A stretch of 64,000 nt of DNA from Akanthomyces muscarius (lineage: Eukaryota; Ascomycota; Sordariomycetes; Hypocreales; Cordycipitaceae), in contig NC_079246.1 in NCBI RefSeq assembly GCF_028009165.1, positions 2,852,001 to 2,916,000 of the forward strand, written 5' to 3'. A model generated the notes under the pieces. The model saw nothing but the letters and a program-made list of their open reading frames with translations. It was not told the DNA's origin and ran no database searches. Of the stretch, positions 55,366 to 64,000 are shown piece after piece; the first letter of the stretch is position 1, and every line of letters starts with the position of its first letter. The translations under genes were made by a program, and so were the position numbers.

Positions 55366-55767
55366 TTACTTGCGGGGATAGTTCTCCCACTCGCTGCAAA
55401 AGTTGCCAATGCAGCAAGTAGCGCCCTGAAAGCCTCTGCAGCGGCCGCCGTTGAGGGTGTTGGCATCGTTGTCGTCGGGGTATGTGTAGGCACCTCCGTA
55501 ACGATGGCAAAGAGCAAAGAACTTGGTCGGAGTGCGTTGTTTTCGTCGTGGCGTCTGGGGTCTCTGCACGAACCCTGGCCATTGTTGTCCTACAAGCTCA
55601 TATTTGTCAGTAGCAGACCAAATATTGCTGAAAGCCGTGTTGAGCTGAGCAGTCATCCTCACCTACCGGGCACGAGTGGTGAGACCAGAGATCTTTAGAG
55701 CATCCGGAAGAGTGAGCCGCACTGCCTTCGCCAATGCAAGAGCAGGAAATGGAAACAGAGAAACCAT
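55366..55767 (-). CDS. Putative small secreted cysteine-containing protein
   Basis: A minus-strand model with exons 55667-55767 and 55366-55627 gives 120 aa. The first exon encodes a hydrophobic, signal-like start (MVSLFPFPALALAKA) and would end in a stop unless spliced. A 39-bp intron (donor GTAGGT, acceptor TTTCAG) restores the frame. The second exon has Arg/Lys-rich sequence (QRPQTPRRKQRTPTKFF), then a five-cysteine region (FALCHRYGGAY, GGRCRGFQGATCCIGNFCSE) ending YPRK. The basic stretch could be a processing site. The intron is short and the 5' end is uncertain; a TATA box lies 194 bp upstream, leaving room for another exon. I do not recognise the family. Confidence 0.4.
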
Positions 55768-56184
55768 TCCTAGCAAACTAGCTGCTGCTTCGCTGACTAG
55801 TATTGCATCTAAAGCTAAAAGTGCACGTGCACGTAGCTGACGTCGATGTCGGGGGTGTAGATGCCATTCTGGTTTATGAAGCTGAGCTCCATAGGAGAAT
55901 TGTTACTAGTATTAGCGTAGCTACGTGAAAGTTGGTTAACTGGCAAAAATATGACGCTTCTTTATATACACACACGCCAGCCTTATTAAAGGCAATATTG
56001 CTATGGTAGTCACAAGGCGCTATAAACGTTATCAGGTGTGAGGTGCTGTCGGCGAAGAGCTTCAGTCACTAGATGATCCTTAGGTTTTAGAATGATGATG
56101 GAATTATCGCTGCCTCCTCGCTACTCTCTCGTCGGCAGCCCACCGCTATGTAGTAGCTTCTTCGCACGTGATCCCTCTAGCTGC
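55768..56184. promoter_or_regulatory. Spacer with TATA box and 25-codon frame
   Basis: On the minus strand a TATA box (55961-55968) is followed after 69 bp by an ATG at 55892 opening a 25-codon frame (55815-55892, MELSFINQNGIYTPDIDVSY and four more residues). It could be an upstream frame or an unplaced exon of the gene at 55366-55767. Confidence 0.4.
55961..55968 (-). promoter_or_regulatory. TATA box, minus strand
   Basis: TATATAAA on the minus strand upstream of the small secreted-protein candidate. Confidence 0.5.
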
Positions 56185-56568
56185 CTATAACCTCCTACCA
56201 ACCAGCGTGCCCTGCGAGTCCTCTGACATCAGGGTAAGGTTGCCCATAGTGCCAGGGTCAATACAGCCTCCGACAGGTACAGGCGAACTACTTCCCTCGA
56301 CGTGAATCGAAGTGACGGCGGCCGTGTGGCCGACAATTAGGCTCACAGTGAACTGGTCAGGGCTGAGCACATCAGCAAGCTTAGCCGGCGCAGTAGGCAC
56401 CGGAAGGTCAAGGGCACCGCCGCGGGCTGATCCCAGGTCGGCGTTGAGACGGTTGACAGCCTCGGCAGGCAGAGGCTTGGAGTCGATGACGACGCTGGCA
56501 AGAGCGGCACAGAGATTGAGGAGTGCAATGGGGCAATCGTGTTGAGCGGTGACTTTCTTGGAGTAATG
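56185..56568 (-). pseudogene. Start-less secreted-protein-like frame
   Basis: A minus-strand frame of 127 sense codons with good protein character but no ATG near its N-terminus. The segment PIALLNLCAALASVVIDSK looks like a secretion signal, followed by PLPAEAVNRLNADLGSARGG and LVGHTAAVTSIHVEGSSSP-type sequence ending VGRRL. A TATA box (TATATAAA, 56633-56640) lies about 65 bp upstream at a proper distance. The codon before the signal-like stretch reads AAG-AAA where an ATG-AAA would be expected, as if the initiator had mutated. The alternative is a short upstream exon: an AG acceptor (CTACAG) directly precedes 56568. Function unknown. Confidence 0.4.
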
Positions 56569-57529
56569 CTGTAGAGGTAGTGGATGGTGGATAGTGGATG
56601 TAAAATGTCTCGCAAGTCGGCATCAACGCTGCTTTATATAGTTTCTGTATTAGTAGACTTGAGATCTTCTAAGTAGTGCTATAGCTCAGCTTGAGTCTGG
56701 ATCGAGCATGTCCTCGAAGTCAGTATCGTCGGCATCACCAGTTCGGTCCGATCCTGATGTATCGCTTGTGTCAAGCGCAGTCCGATATAACTGACAATCC
56801 TACTGATCCGTCTGAATCCCGTTGTAAATGCGAAAACATCCTATAGCCTCAAATTCAGTCTCAACCTCAACCTCACAAGTACATGACTTTACGAGCCGTC
56901 AAGTCGCAAGGCGATGGAACCGGAGCTTGTATAAGCGCTGGCGCACTAGATTTTGAGCCGACTCTGCGTTTGTTCAGGCTTTGGTCCGAATCGTTGTTGT
57001 ATTTATTGCAGGGTAAGCTGCAGTAGCTGGCTGGCAATTATTGGATGAAGGATCTAGCTTGCGCCATGCGGAACATACATAGCGCAGATGGGCTGTCGCT
57101 GCGGTCAATCGCGGAAATGTGCAGAACATGGCTGGTGCGCGGACAATGGAGCACAGAAGCGTCAATTGGTGATCGCTCCGATACTTTGGCTCTCAACTAG
57201 TTTGTTAAATGTGCATTTTAAAATCTCTACACCATGAGGAGACAATAAAGAGGCAATGCAGATAATGTGAAAATATGCTCTAACCCCCTCAGCAGCCAGG
57301 TTCCACGAGGTTAATTATACGTTCCCATCCACGTCACGTCCAGTGACCGTATAATGCCCCACAAATTGCAGCCGTCGATATAATTTTTCCTTCAGCGCAT
57401 CTACGGCATCATGCAGGTGCTTATGTCCACATTCAGAAATTAAATTGAGGCGTCCAACTTGCACTCCAACAGACTCGGCGGCACACACACTTCCCCGGCC
57501 GTCCTGCCCTCGCATGCGCAGAACCCGCT
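56569..57529. other. Divergent spacer
   Basis: This 961-bp region lies upstream of the GT31-like gene. No convincing frame is present; the minus-strand frame 56974-57165 lacks protein character. Confidence 0.5.
56633..56640 (-). promoter_or_regulatory. TATA box of start-less frame
   Basis: TATATAAA on the minus strand, about 65 bp upstream of the open frame ending at 56185. Confidence 0.5.
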
Positions 57530-59212
57530 ATGCTTCCAGTCGGCAGGCTCTTGGCGAGCTCACCGTGCTGGCCATTTCACAAGCACTTTCGTCGCACCAT
57601 CTTCATCGTCGTCGTCGCACTCTTCTTCGTCGCCATACTTCAGATCCGCTACCACGACATCCCGCTGCGCACGAAACCGCCCGAGCCGAAGCCCTACCAT
57701 GTCAACATAATCGAGGACAATAATGCGACGCGGACCATGGTCACGTCTAGCGCCTTTCACCCTATGGCGTTTCCGCCGGGCCACAACAAGACGCTCGAGG
57801 AGCTGTGCGCCAGTTTCCCCCGCCACCTGCTGGCGCGCATCCAGCCGGTCCTCAAGACGGGCTTCACAGACGAACCCGGTCGCATGCTGTCGCAGATGGA
57901 GAGCTGCAGCGCCTGCTTCGAGCCCGGCGACCTGCTCATCTTTTCCGACCTTGACGATACATACCAAGGCCACGAGATTATCGACATACTCGCGACGCTG
58001 TCCAAGTCATACCACGACTACGAGCAGTTCAAGCCGTACTTTGAGCAAAAGCGCCTGCGCGACAGCGGAGACGCTGCCAGCAACTTGGAAGCGCTGAAGG
58101 CCATTGACGGCTGGAAGCTGGACAAGTTCAAGTTTCTGCCCCAGGTGGAAAAGGCGTGGGAGATGAAGCCCAACCGAGACTTCTATGTGTTTTACGAGAC
58201 AGACACGTGAGTACACATGCCAGGCAAGGTATGAACCGCAGCTAATTTTTCTCCAGTTACATCTTTTGGGATCCTTTATTACGCTTTCTCGACACTCTCG
58301 ACCCCGATACACCGCTATATCTGGGCTCTGCTTCCCCAGGCCGAGGGGACGAATTCGGACGAGGCACACGATTTGCCAACGGCGGTCCGGGCTACGTGCT
58401 CAGCCGCGCGGCTATCAAACAGCTGCTATATAGGAGAACCAGCCCGACAGGCTTCTACCTTGACCCTCCATTCGCTGAGAAACATCGAGGCCTCATGCAT
58501 GACGCGGAGTGCTGCGGCGACAGCGCCCTGGGATATGCAATTTGGCAGAGTGGGATCCAGATGCAGGCGCTGTATCCCATGTTTGCTCAGCACCCGATGC
58601 AGCATTTGCCATTCGATGCCATGCGCTGGTGCACACCACTCTTTACGCTGCACAAGGCAAGCTTTGATGATATGCGAGCCATGTTTCAGTGGGAGTTTAC
58701 AACCCGATCAAACGATGTAAGCAATTTTTTTTCATGTGGGTGCGCAAATCAGATTTGGAGCTTTCCTAATATCTATCCAGTATGCCATGCGGCACCGCGA
58801 CCTGTGGGATTTTAACAAGCCCGGTAGTGAATCGCGGCGCGACAACTGGCGCAACGACGATCGGTTCGGCCGTAAGGTGGAAGAGGACGTCGAGATTGCC
58901 ACCCAAGAAGACTGCGAAGCGCATTGCAGGTCGCTTACCGAGTGTTTTATGTGGACGTGGCGCGGAGACGACCTGAAAGAGTGTCTCGTGAGCGAGAGCG
59001 CCATACTCCAAGGACAGGAGGCCATGCCGGAGGAAGTGGACGGCATGCAGGTCAAGTACACGTCCGGCTGGATCGTGGACAAGGTGGAGGCATGGAAAGC
59101 CGACCACGAGTGCAACGACACGCTCTGGATGTCGCACAGCTTCGAACGGATGTTTCAACCGCCTCGGAGCAAGTCGACGAATGACACAACGCCGGAACCA
59201 GACCACATATAA
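57530..59212 (+). CDS. Type II membrane glycosyltransferase (GT31-like) with PAN-like tail
   Basis: This is a Golgi-type glycosyltransferase with three exons (57530-58206, 58257-58716, 58781-59212) giving 522 aa. A short basic cytosolic tail is followed by one membrane anchor (TIFIVVVALFFVAILQI, about residues 23-39), then a stem. The catalytic domain contains IFSDLDDTYQGHE, the metal-binding DxD within FYETDTYIFWDP (Asp225 region) and FANGGPGYVLSR (265-276), the acceptor-side motif of GT31/C1GalT-like enzymes. A further block is DAECCGDSALGYAIWQSG. The last 120 residues contain a cysteine-spaced segment (EDCEAHCRSLTECFMWTW, ECLVSESAI) resembling a PAN/apple domain. Sugar specificity (galactose or other) is not readable. 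Confidence 0.88.
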
Positions 59213-59513
59213 GTACATGTACCCTGCATTATACAACAGAAAGCCATTTAGTTTAATAGATTTCAGGCATTTGATAGCGCTGAACAAACTCTCAAGATTG
59301 CGATGGTCCTGCCACTGATCTTTTTTTTTTTTGCCTTCTCCTGAGGCTCCTTTTCCGTGCTCGTCATAGGATACATCAAACATAGAAAACGACAGACGCT
59401 TCGGGGGATGCAGGGACCAGTCCTGGTCATGGAGCGCCGACGTTGGCGGCCACTGCATCCTTTGCAGCTGCGCGTTAGGCAGTCTCTGACCGCCCTCGGG
59501 ACCGACAGTCTCG
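59213..59513. other. Short spacer with T run
   Basis: 3' region of the glycosyltransferase gene with a 12-nt T run at 59321-59332. No gene. Confidence 0.5.
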
Positions 59514-59951
59514 CTAGTCACCTCGAGACAAATTCTGCTTGTCGCTAAACGCAGGAATCGCTACAAGGACGAAGCCCTGTTTACAGTGAAAGGCGGCTCC
59601 GTGGTCTAGCTTCACGGCGCCTCGGCCGCTTGGCGTTTGTGCCTCGTCCTTTACAGGCGAATCTTTCAGCACGGCCAAGTATTCTTGCCGTGTAAGCTCT
59701 TGCCAGCACCCTTGCATCTTCTTCATCACAACGGGGAGCTGGTGCTGGTACACCAGCCTTAGCCTCTGCAATTTCCAGTTTCTAGTTGTGGTGTGAGACG
59801 GCCTGGGCTTGTTCGTGGGTTTGTCGTAGTTCCGTAATCTTCGAATTGGCGAGATGAGCAGCTCGACCGCGGCCGCATGGAGCAGCGCGGCTACGCCATC
59901 AATCTCGAAGAAGCCTTGAGTGCGGTGGGAAGAGCGGCCATACCGGGTATC
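59514..59951 (-). pseudogene. Coding-like terminal exon or gene relic
   Basis: On the minus strand an open frame of 145 sense codons runs from just after a TAG (GAGTAG, also a possible splice acceptor) to the stop at 59514. Its composition is clearly protein-like: EIDGVAALLHAAAVELLISP, then RNYDKPTNKPRPSHTTTRNW, QHQLPVVMKKMQGCWQELTR and FHCKQGFVLVAIPAFSDKQN. There is no in-frame ATG before the middle of the stretch, and the sequence upstream (59955-60270) contains no matching exon that I can find. It is read as the last exon of a damaged or unrecognised gene. I do not recognise the family. Confidence 0.4.
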
Positions 59952-61475
59952 CTACTCCCGCTGCTGTCGATGGTGAAGAGCTGGCCAGACAAAGTCAATC
60001 GTCAATACCGTGCGATCTGGTTGGTCGACGAGACTGCTTGTGTGGCAGGTTCGGGGACTAGTAAGATGGAACGCGTAGGTGGGAATCGTGCAACAGGAGC
60101 GCGTTGGTTGCTGTTCCCGGCACCCTGGCTGGCTGTAGGGTCCTCTCGCCTCATGTTCAGCTGGTGGCTGCGTCTCCGCTCCCCTCGACTGCGGGCTTCT
60201 GGCCGGCAATGCCCCAGTGGCGGTCGCAGCCGCGCGATTGTGGCTGCTGGCGAGTGACTTGCGGGCCATCAGCTCATTGTCATCTTATCTTTGGATGACG
60301 GTCCTCCATAGTCATCTCCATCTCCCATAGCCTTGACTTGATATCAATAACAATTGTAAGCTATGAGCAAGCTTACAACGGCCGAATTGAGGGTCGCTTC
60401 GGTCATTGCAGATTTGGTCGTTCGTACGGTCCTACCTAGGGCCGGCTCGTTACAGGGGCACAGGGGCAAGGGCCGTCGCTGGGCATCAGCACAGGCTGCA
60501 GAGCACCAATGCAAGGGGCGGGGCAGGATTGCCACGAGAGCTGCCAAATTTGTAGTTACTCGCCAGTGCAGAGCAGCTCTTCTAGCACCGGCGTTATTCG
60601 CCGCCAGCACCGAAGCACCGTTACATGATGACTACCAGTACAAGTGAGCTAAACCCCTGGTTCAGGGCCGGCGTACTTTTAGCTCTGATGGAATACCGAG
60701 CCAGACTGGTTCGGCCTGGCCATATCCGACCAGTGGCAGCCCAACAGCCTGTGCATCGCGAGCGCACCAACTCGTCCCTGCAGACAAGGACTTGTCCCTC
60801 TAAACAAGGTCGTCTCCGCCCAGGCTAGCTAGCAAGTACCGGCAGAAGATTTTATTAACAAGGCTGCAGCGCGCGCTATAGGTCGCTTGGCACCCAGTCA
60901 GCCAGTTGCCAGCCTGCGAAGTACAACTGGCTTTCCCCTAAACTTTGATTGCATGACTAGGCGGACGGGGTGGGGGCCGTGTGAAATAGACTAAAATACG
61001 GCTCCACGGATGGACATGGTCAGTGGCTTTGAAGATTTCTTCGATGCTACGGAGTCAGAGTCTGGGAGTACTTGGAAAAGAGTCCCAAGTGGTCCGGTGG
61101 AGCAGCAATGCCGACACTCAGCGATCCTTTCGTGTTTTGTCAACGCTCCCACTGGCCCTAACGGTACCTAGGCCAAACCGGACGAATCAAGCAGGGCCTA
61201 TCCTGGTCCTGAGTAGTAAGGGTGCGGCGGTCGACTCAATAGCCGTGGCATGCTCCGCACGCTCCGTATTCTTCACACCTTCTCCAGCTCCAAGGCGAGA
61301 AGCTTATCTTCTCCACCCGCCCAGGGCAAATGGATTTCGACCTTTTCCACTCATCTGTCGATTGTGTTTTGGATCTCGCGGCGGAGCAACATAATCGGTC
61401 GAACGCCGTCGACCACCAACTTGCGATAGTTCATCGTCCTCCTCACGATCACGGTCCTACCAGAAAATCGCCATC
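59952..61475. other. Spacer with no supported gene
   Basis: This 1.5-kb stretch has frames (for example 60363-60647 and 61023-61394) of Arg/Ala/Ser-rich composition without conserved features. CCTACCTAGG occurs near 60431 and TACCTAGG near 61165. Confidence 0.5.
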
Positions 61476-62844
61476 ATGATACAGCCACGCGAGTTGGAGA
61501 CGCCGTTTAACAAGTCGCCGCTGGTGCGGGCTGTGACGGCGTTCCTCATGGTCTTTAGCATCCTCGCCGTCATAACCCGCATCGCCACGCGACTGCTCAC
61601 GGCGGGCAGCCTCAAGGCCGACGACCACACAGTGATTGCTGCGACAGTAGGTTGCGCCACAGCGAGGACCTGTGAATTGGAGGCTAAAACTCAATGATTT
61701 AGGCGCTGGCCGTTGTGCAGTCGATAGTCGTCATCCTGCAAGCCGCCAACGGCTTTGGGCAGCATGACGACACCCACCCTGGCCAGATTTCATTCATTCT
61801 CAAGGTAAATTGCCAGACTAACGTACTCGCTCCGTCTACGCATGCTGACTTGCCAACTACAGTGCATGTATGCGGCCAATGTTTTGTACATTGCTACGCT
61901 TGCAGTCACAAAAATTTCCGCTTCCATGACGGTGATGAACGTGGCGCCGCTCGATCGCAGGCGTGGCATATTTTCGGTCATGGCTGTCATTGTCCTGTGG
62001 GCAGTCTCGGCAGCCATCGCTGTCCTTTTCCAATGCCAAGTCTCGGCGCCATGGAACTTTACGACTGGACAATGCATTAATTTGGTACGTCAGCGGGCAT
62101 TTTTTTTCTGGGCGTAACTGACGTGCGATAGCCTGCGTTCTGGTCGTATTTTGAGGTGCTCAACATTGCCACTGATCTGGCCACCATCGTTGCCATTGGC
62201 GAGCTGGTTTGGAACATCCAAGCCCAAAAATCGATGAAAAGCTTGGTTATTTTTATATTCGGCAGTCGATTAATGTGCGTCGCTCACTGGCGTCTTTTGC
62301 CGCGTCTGAACCAGCTAACAAGCTTACCAGTATCATTCCGGCTGCTGTGTGCCACATCGTATACGTCAACAAGGCCGCACAGGCATACAAGTCGACGAGT
62401 GACACGTTCGAATTTTGGCCACCGGTTATCATCAGACAGGTTGTGCAGTGCCTCAGCATTGCCACCGCCTGCATACCATACCTCAAGCCATTCCTGGACA
62501 ATTTGGAGTCTGGACAGATGAGGGCCGGCGATGCCCTCTTGTACATCAAGTCAGGGTCTGGCAACAGCGGGAATAAGAGCTCCCGCACTCGAGAGCGGAA
62601 GAAGACGGGGGCTGATTCGCACACCGCCCAGAGTGCGCAAAAGTCGAATCCTGGGTCCTCGGCGACGAGGCCGTTTGAGCTGTCTGACATTGCCAATAAC
62701 CACAAAGGCGCAAAAATGACGACGACGATTATGCACGATGATGCGCAGCCGTCGTGGGACGGACAGAGCCAATCCAGCCAAACAGTGCTGGTACAGCAGT
62801 CGTGGCGCGTCGACGTCGAGGCCAGGCCCAACTCGCAGGTGTAG
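61476..62844 (+). CDS. Fungal rhodopsin-fold 7TM membrane protein (Pth11-related)
   Basis: Five exons (61476-61646, 61703-61804, 61863-62084, 62132-62274, 62331-62844) give 383 aa. The protein has seven hydrophobic segments: VRAVTAFLMVFSILAVITRI, ALAVVQSIVVILQAA, the helix around YAANVLYIATLAVTKIS, GIFSVMAVIVLWAVSAAIAV, FEVLNIATDLATIVAIGELV, the SLVIFIFGSRLIIIPAAVCHIVYV region (longest quoted in part), and PPVIIRQVVQCLSIATACIPYL. The conserved extracellular NFTTGQC and FGSRL motifs are those of the fungal rhodopsin domain family that includes Pth11-like receptors. There is no N-terminal CFEM domain. The last 110 residues form a Ser/Thr-rich cytosolic tail. A receptor role is possible but unproven. 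Every intron has a GT..AG pair and a plausible branch site. Confidence 0.88.
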
Positions 62845-63631
62845 TTCCAGAAGAAGCCAAAAGTAGAGCAAAGCTTAATCGCAAACTTGGGGCTCAAACA
62901 ACCATATAATTTAGATGATTTAGATGATCCAATTACCGTTCCACAACCGAGACGCATAAACGTCTTTGCTTGGCAGCTCGTCTATGCAGAGCTCGAGCAA
63001 GAATACAGAGACGATGTAAATGATGCCATTTTCGTTGCACAGCCGTGACGCATGAGCGTTTCTGCTTGACATTTTGTTTCGTGCAGTAAGCGGGCGCGGG
63101 AATCGCAGTTTCGGCGAGTCAGTCTAGTGCGGCCTTGTGCGAATAAGGATTGTGGTGGCGCCGAGCGCCACGATTCGCTGCAGCGTCGGCAGTTGCCAGA
63201 CGAGTTGTCTCGGGATTTGGAAGCCACGAAGCCTGCAGGGAAGCCTGCCTGCTCCCTTCTAGAATTACGCCACGCGCCATCCGTGTACCCTGTTGCCCGC
63301 CAAACTGCGTGAACTGCCACGGTCCACCCAGCACCCAGTCACTGACCACCCATACCATGTACGCAATCCAAGCTTCCACACGCAGGGAGAAGGAAGATGG
63401 GACGAGAATTCTGCCATTAGCCGACCGATGATTTTCCCTCGGTGTCCACACGAAAAAGGGGAGGAAGGACTGGCTTCGAAAATCTGGTGAACACTGGAAA
63501 AAGCAGAGGGGCCGGACGCTAAGATGCTCTGCAACGGAGCGGGGCCTCCTAGAGGATTCTATGGGGGCGAAACTGGGCTTTGAGAAATTATGAGGCCGTT
63601 GAACAGCCCAGCAGTACGGATCGGTACCTAC

Positions 63632-63641
63632 TACCTAGGTA
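63632..63641. repeat. TACCTAGGTA palindrome, copy 3
   Basis: Perfect 10-bp palindrome, flanked by a further CCTA on the left and GGT on the right. Confidence 0.8.
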
Positions 63642-63880
63642 GGTTTGTCTCAATCCTGGTGCCTGCGACTGGTTAACGTTACCAGTTTCCCCCACCTGTT
63701 TTTTATTCATTTCGTTCGGCGGCCTCGTTCCCTCGCGTCGGGTTATTTCTAGCTGATTGACTCTCTAGCGCCTGTTTGAAGTGACTCGGAGAGCGCTGGC
63801 GTCGGGTCTAAATGTCGATCGACCGCTGGAAGCCAAGCCCATATTTATTGCTAGTGGTTCGCAAAGGACTTGGCTTTCTG

Positions 63881-63907
63881 CCCCCCCCCCCCCCCCCCCC
63901 CCCCCCC
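63881..63907. repeat. Poly-C/poly-G homopolymer (27 nt)
   Basis: 27 consecutive C on the plus strand, flanked by CTTTCTG and GGTCTTGCC. Its true length is uncertain because such runs are hard to sequence. Confidence 0.85.
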
Positions 63908-64000
63908 GGTCTTGCCTGGAGTACCCAATAGATGAGTTGACGAGCGTCGCCTGCTAGTTATGCCGTTGCGGCGGAGCGCGCTGTGTAGGTGGACTTCCCA

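Larger units (their letters stand above)
62845..64000. other. Terminal spacer
   Basis: The last 1.16 kb has no supported gene. It contains a TACCTAGGTA palindrome at 63632-63641 and a 27-nt poly-C run. Confidence 0.5.

Noticed and set aside
58766..59521. 251-codon minus-strand frame
   Set aside because: It is antisense to the last exon of the glycosyltransferase and runs on into its 3' spacer.
60363..61394. Frames at 60363-60647 and 61023-61394
   Set aside because: Arg/Ala/Ser-rich with no conserved feature, and the second lacks an ATG start.
1..64000. Transposons or a secondary-metabolite cluster
   Set aside because: No transposase, reverse transcriptase, terminal repeats, polyketide or peptide synthetase were seen; the P450 is CYP51, not a cluster enzyme.

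Overview
The window looks like a nuclear chromosome segment of a filamentous ascomycete, most likely a Sordariomycete and perhaps Hypocreales. Most genes carry short introns of about 40-100 nt with GT..AG ends and CTAAC/CTGAC branch sites. Clear fungal families are present: a DIM-5-type H3K9 methyltransferase, a CFEM protein, a fungal rhodopsin-fold membrane protein, a CYP51 and a Vrl1-like VPS9/PX protein. No rRNA, transposon, virus, CRISPR array or bacterial-type operon was seen. Exon structures were worked out by eye from splice signals, frame continuity and family knowledge; no alignments were run.

1-23.8 kb is dense housekeeping sequence. In order it holds COPI beta subunit (sec26), a ubiquitin-domain (UBTD-like) protein whose first coding exon is only the ATG, dim-5, an orphan 270-aa gene, a small mitochondrial-type membrane protein, a BTB protein, a SAC3/PCI-like protein, fructose-bisphosphate aldolase with a probable 459-bp leader intron, an oxysterol-binding protein, a MIX23/Cid2 protein, the NatA auxiliary subunit and a sphingoid-base kinase.

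24-43.3 kb holds a CFEM secreted protein, an intron-containing tRNA-Ile, BCS1, an amino-acid permease, a divergent CYP51, a Vrl1-like Rab5-GEF, a 2.9-kb gene-free stretch, a fungal conserved protein of unknown function and the OLA1/YchF ATPase.

44-59 kb alternates housekeeping genes with a looser zone of small secreted-protein genes and gene relics. The housekeeping genes are a DESI-type peptidase, a divergent MRPS18/TIM44 mitochondrial pair and a NADAR protein. The loose zone runs from 50.5 to 57.5 kb, with long spacers, TATA boxes and one start-less reading frame. A GT31-like glycosyltransferase, a truncated coding-like frame and a 7TM rhodopsin-fold protein close the window, followed by about 1.1 kb of apparently empty DNA with a 27-nt poly-C run.

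Functionally the genes do not form one pathway. Recurrent themes are vesicle and lipid traffic (sec26, OSBP, sphingoid kinase, Vrl1, CYP51) and mitochondrial biogenesis (bcs1, tim44, mrps18, MIX23). The least explained parts are the 52.9-60 kb secreted/relic zone, the CYP51 that lacks a normally conserved segment, and a recurrent intergenic TACCTAGGTA palindrome.
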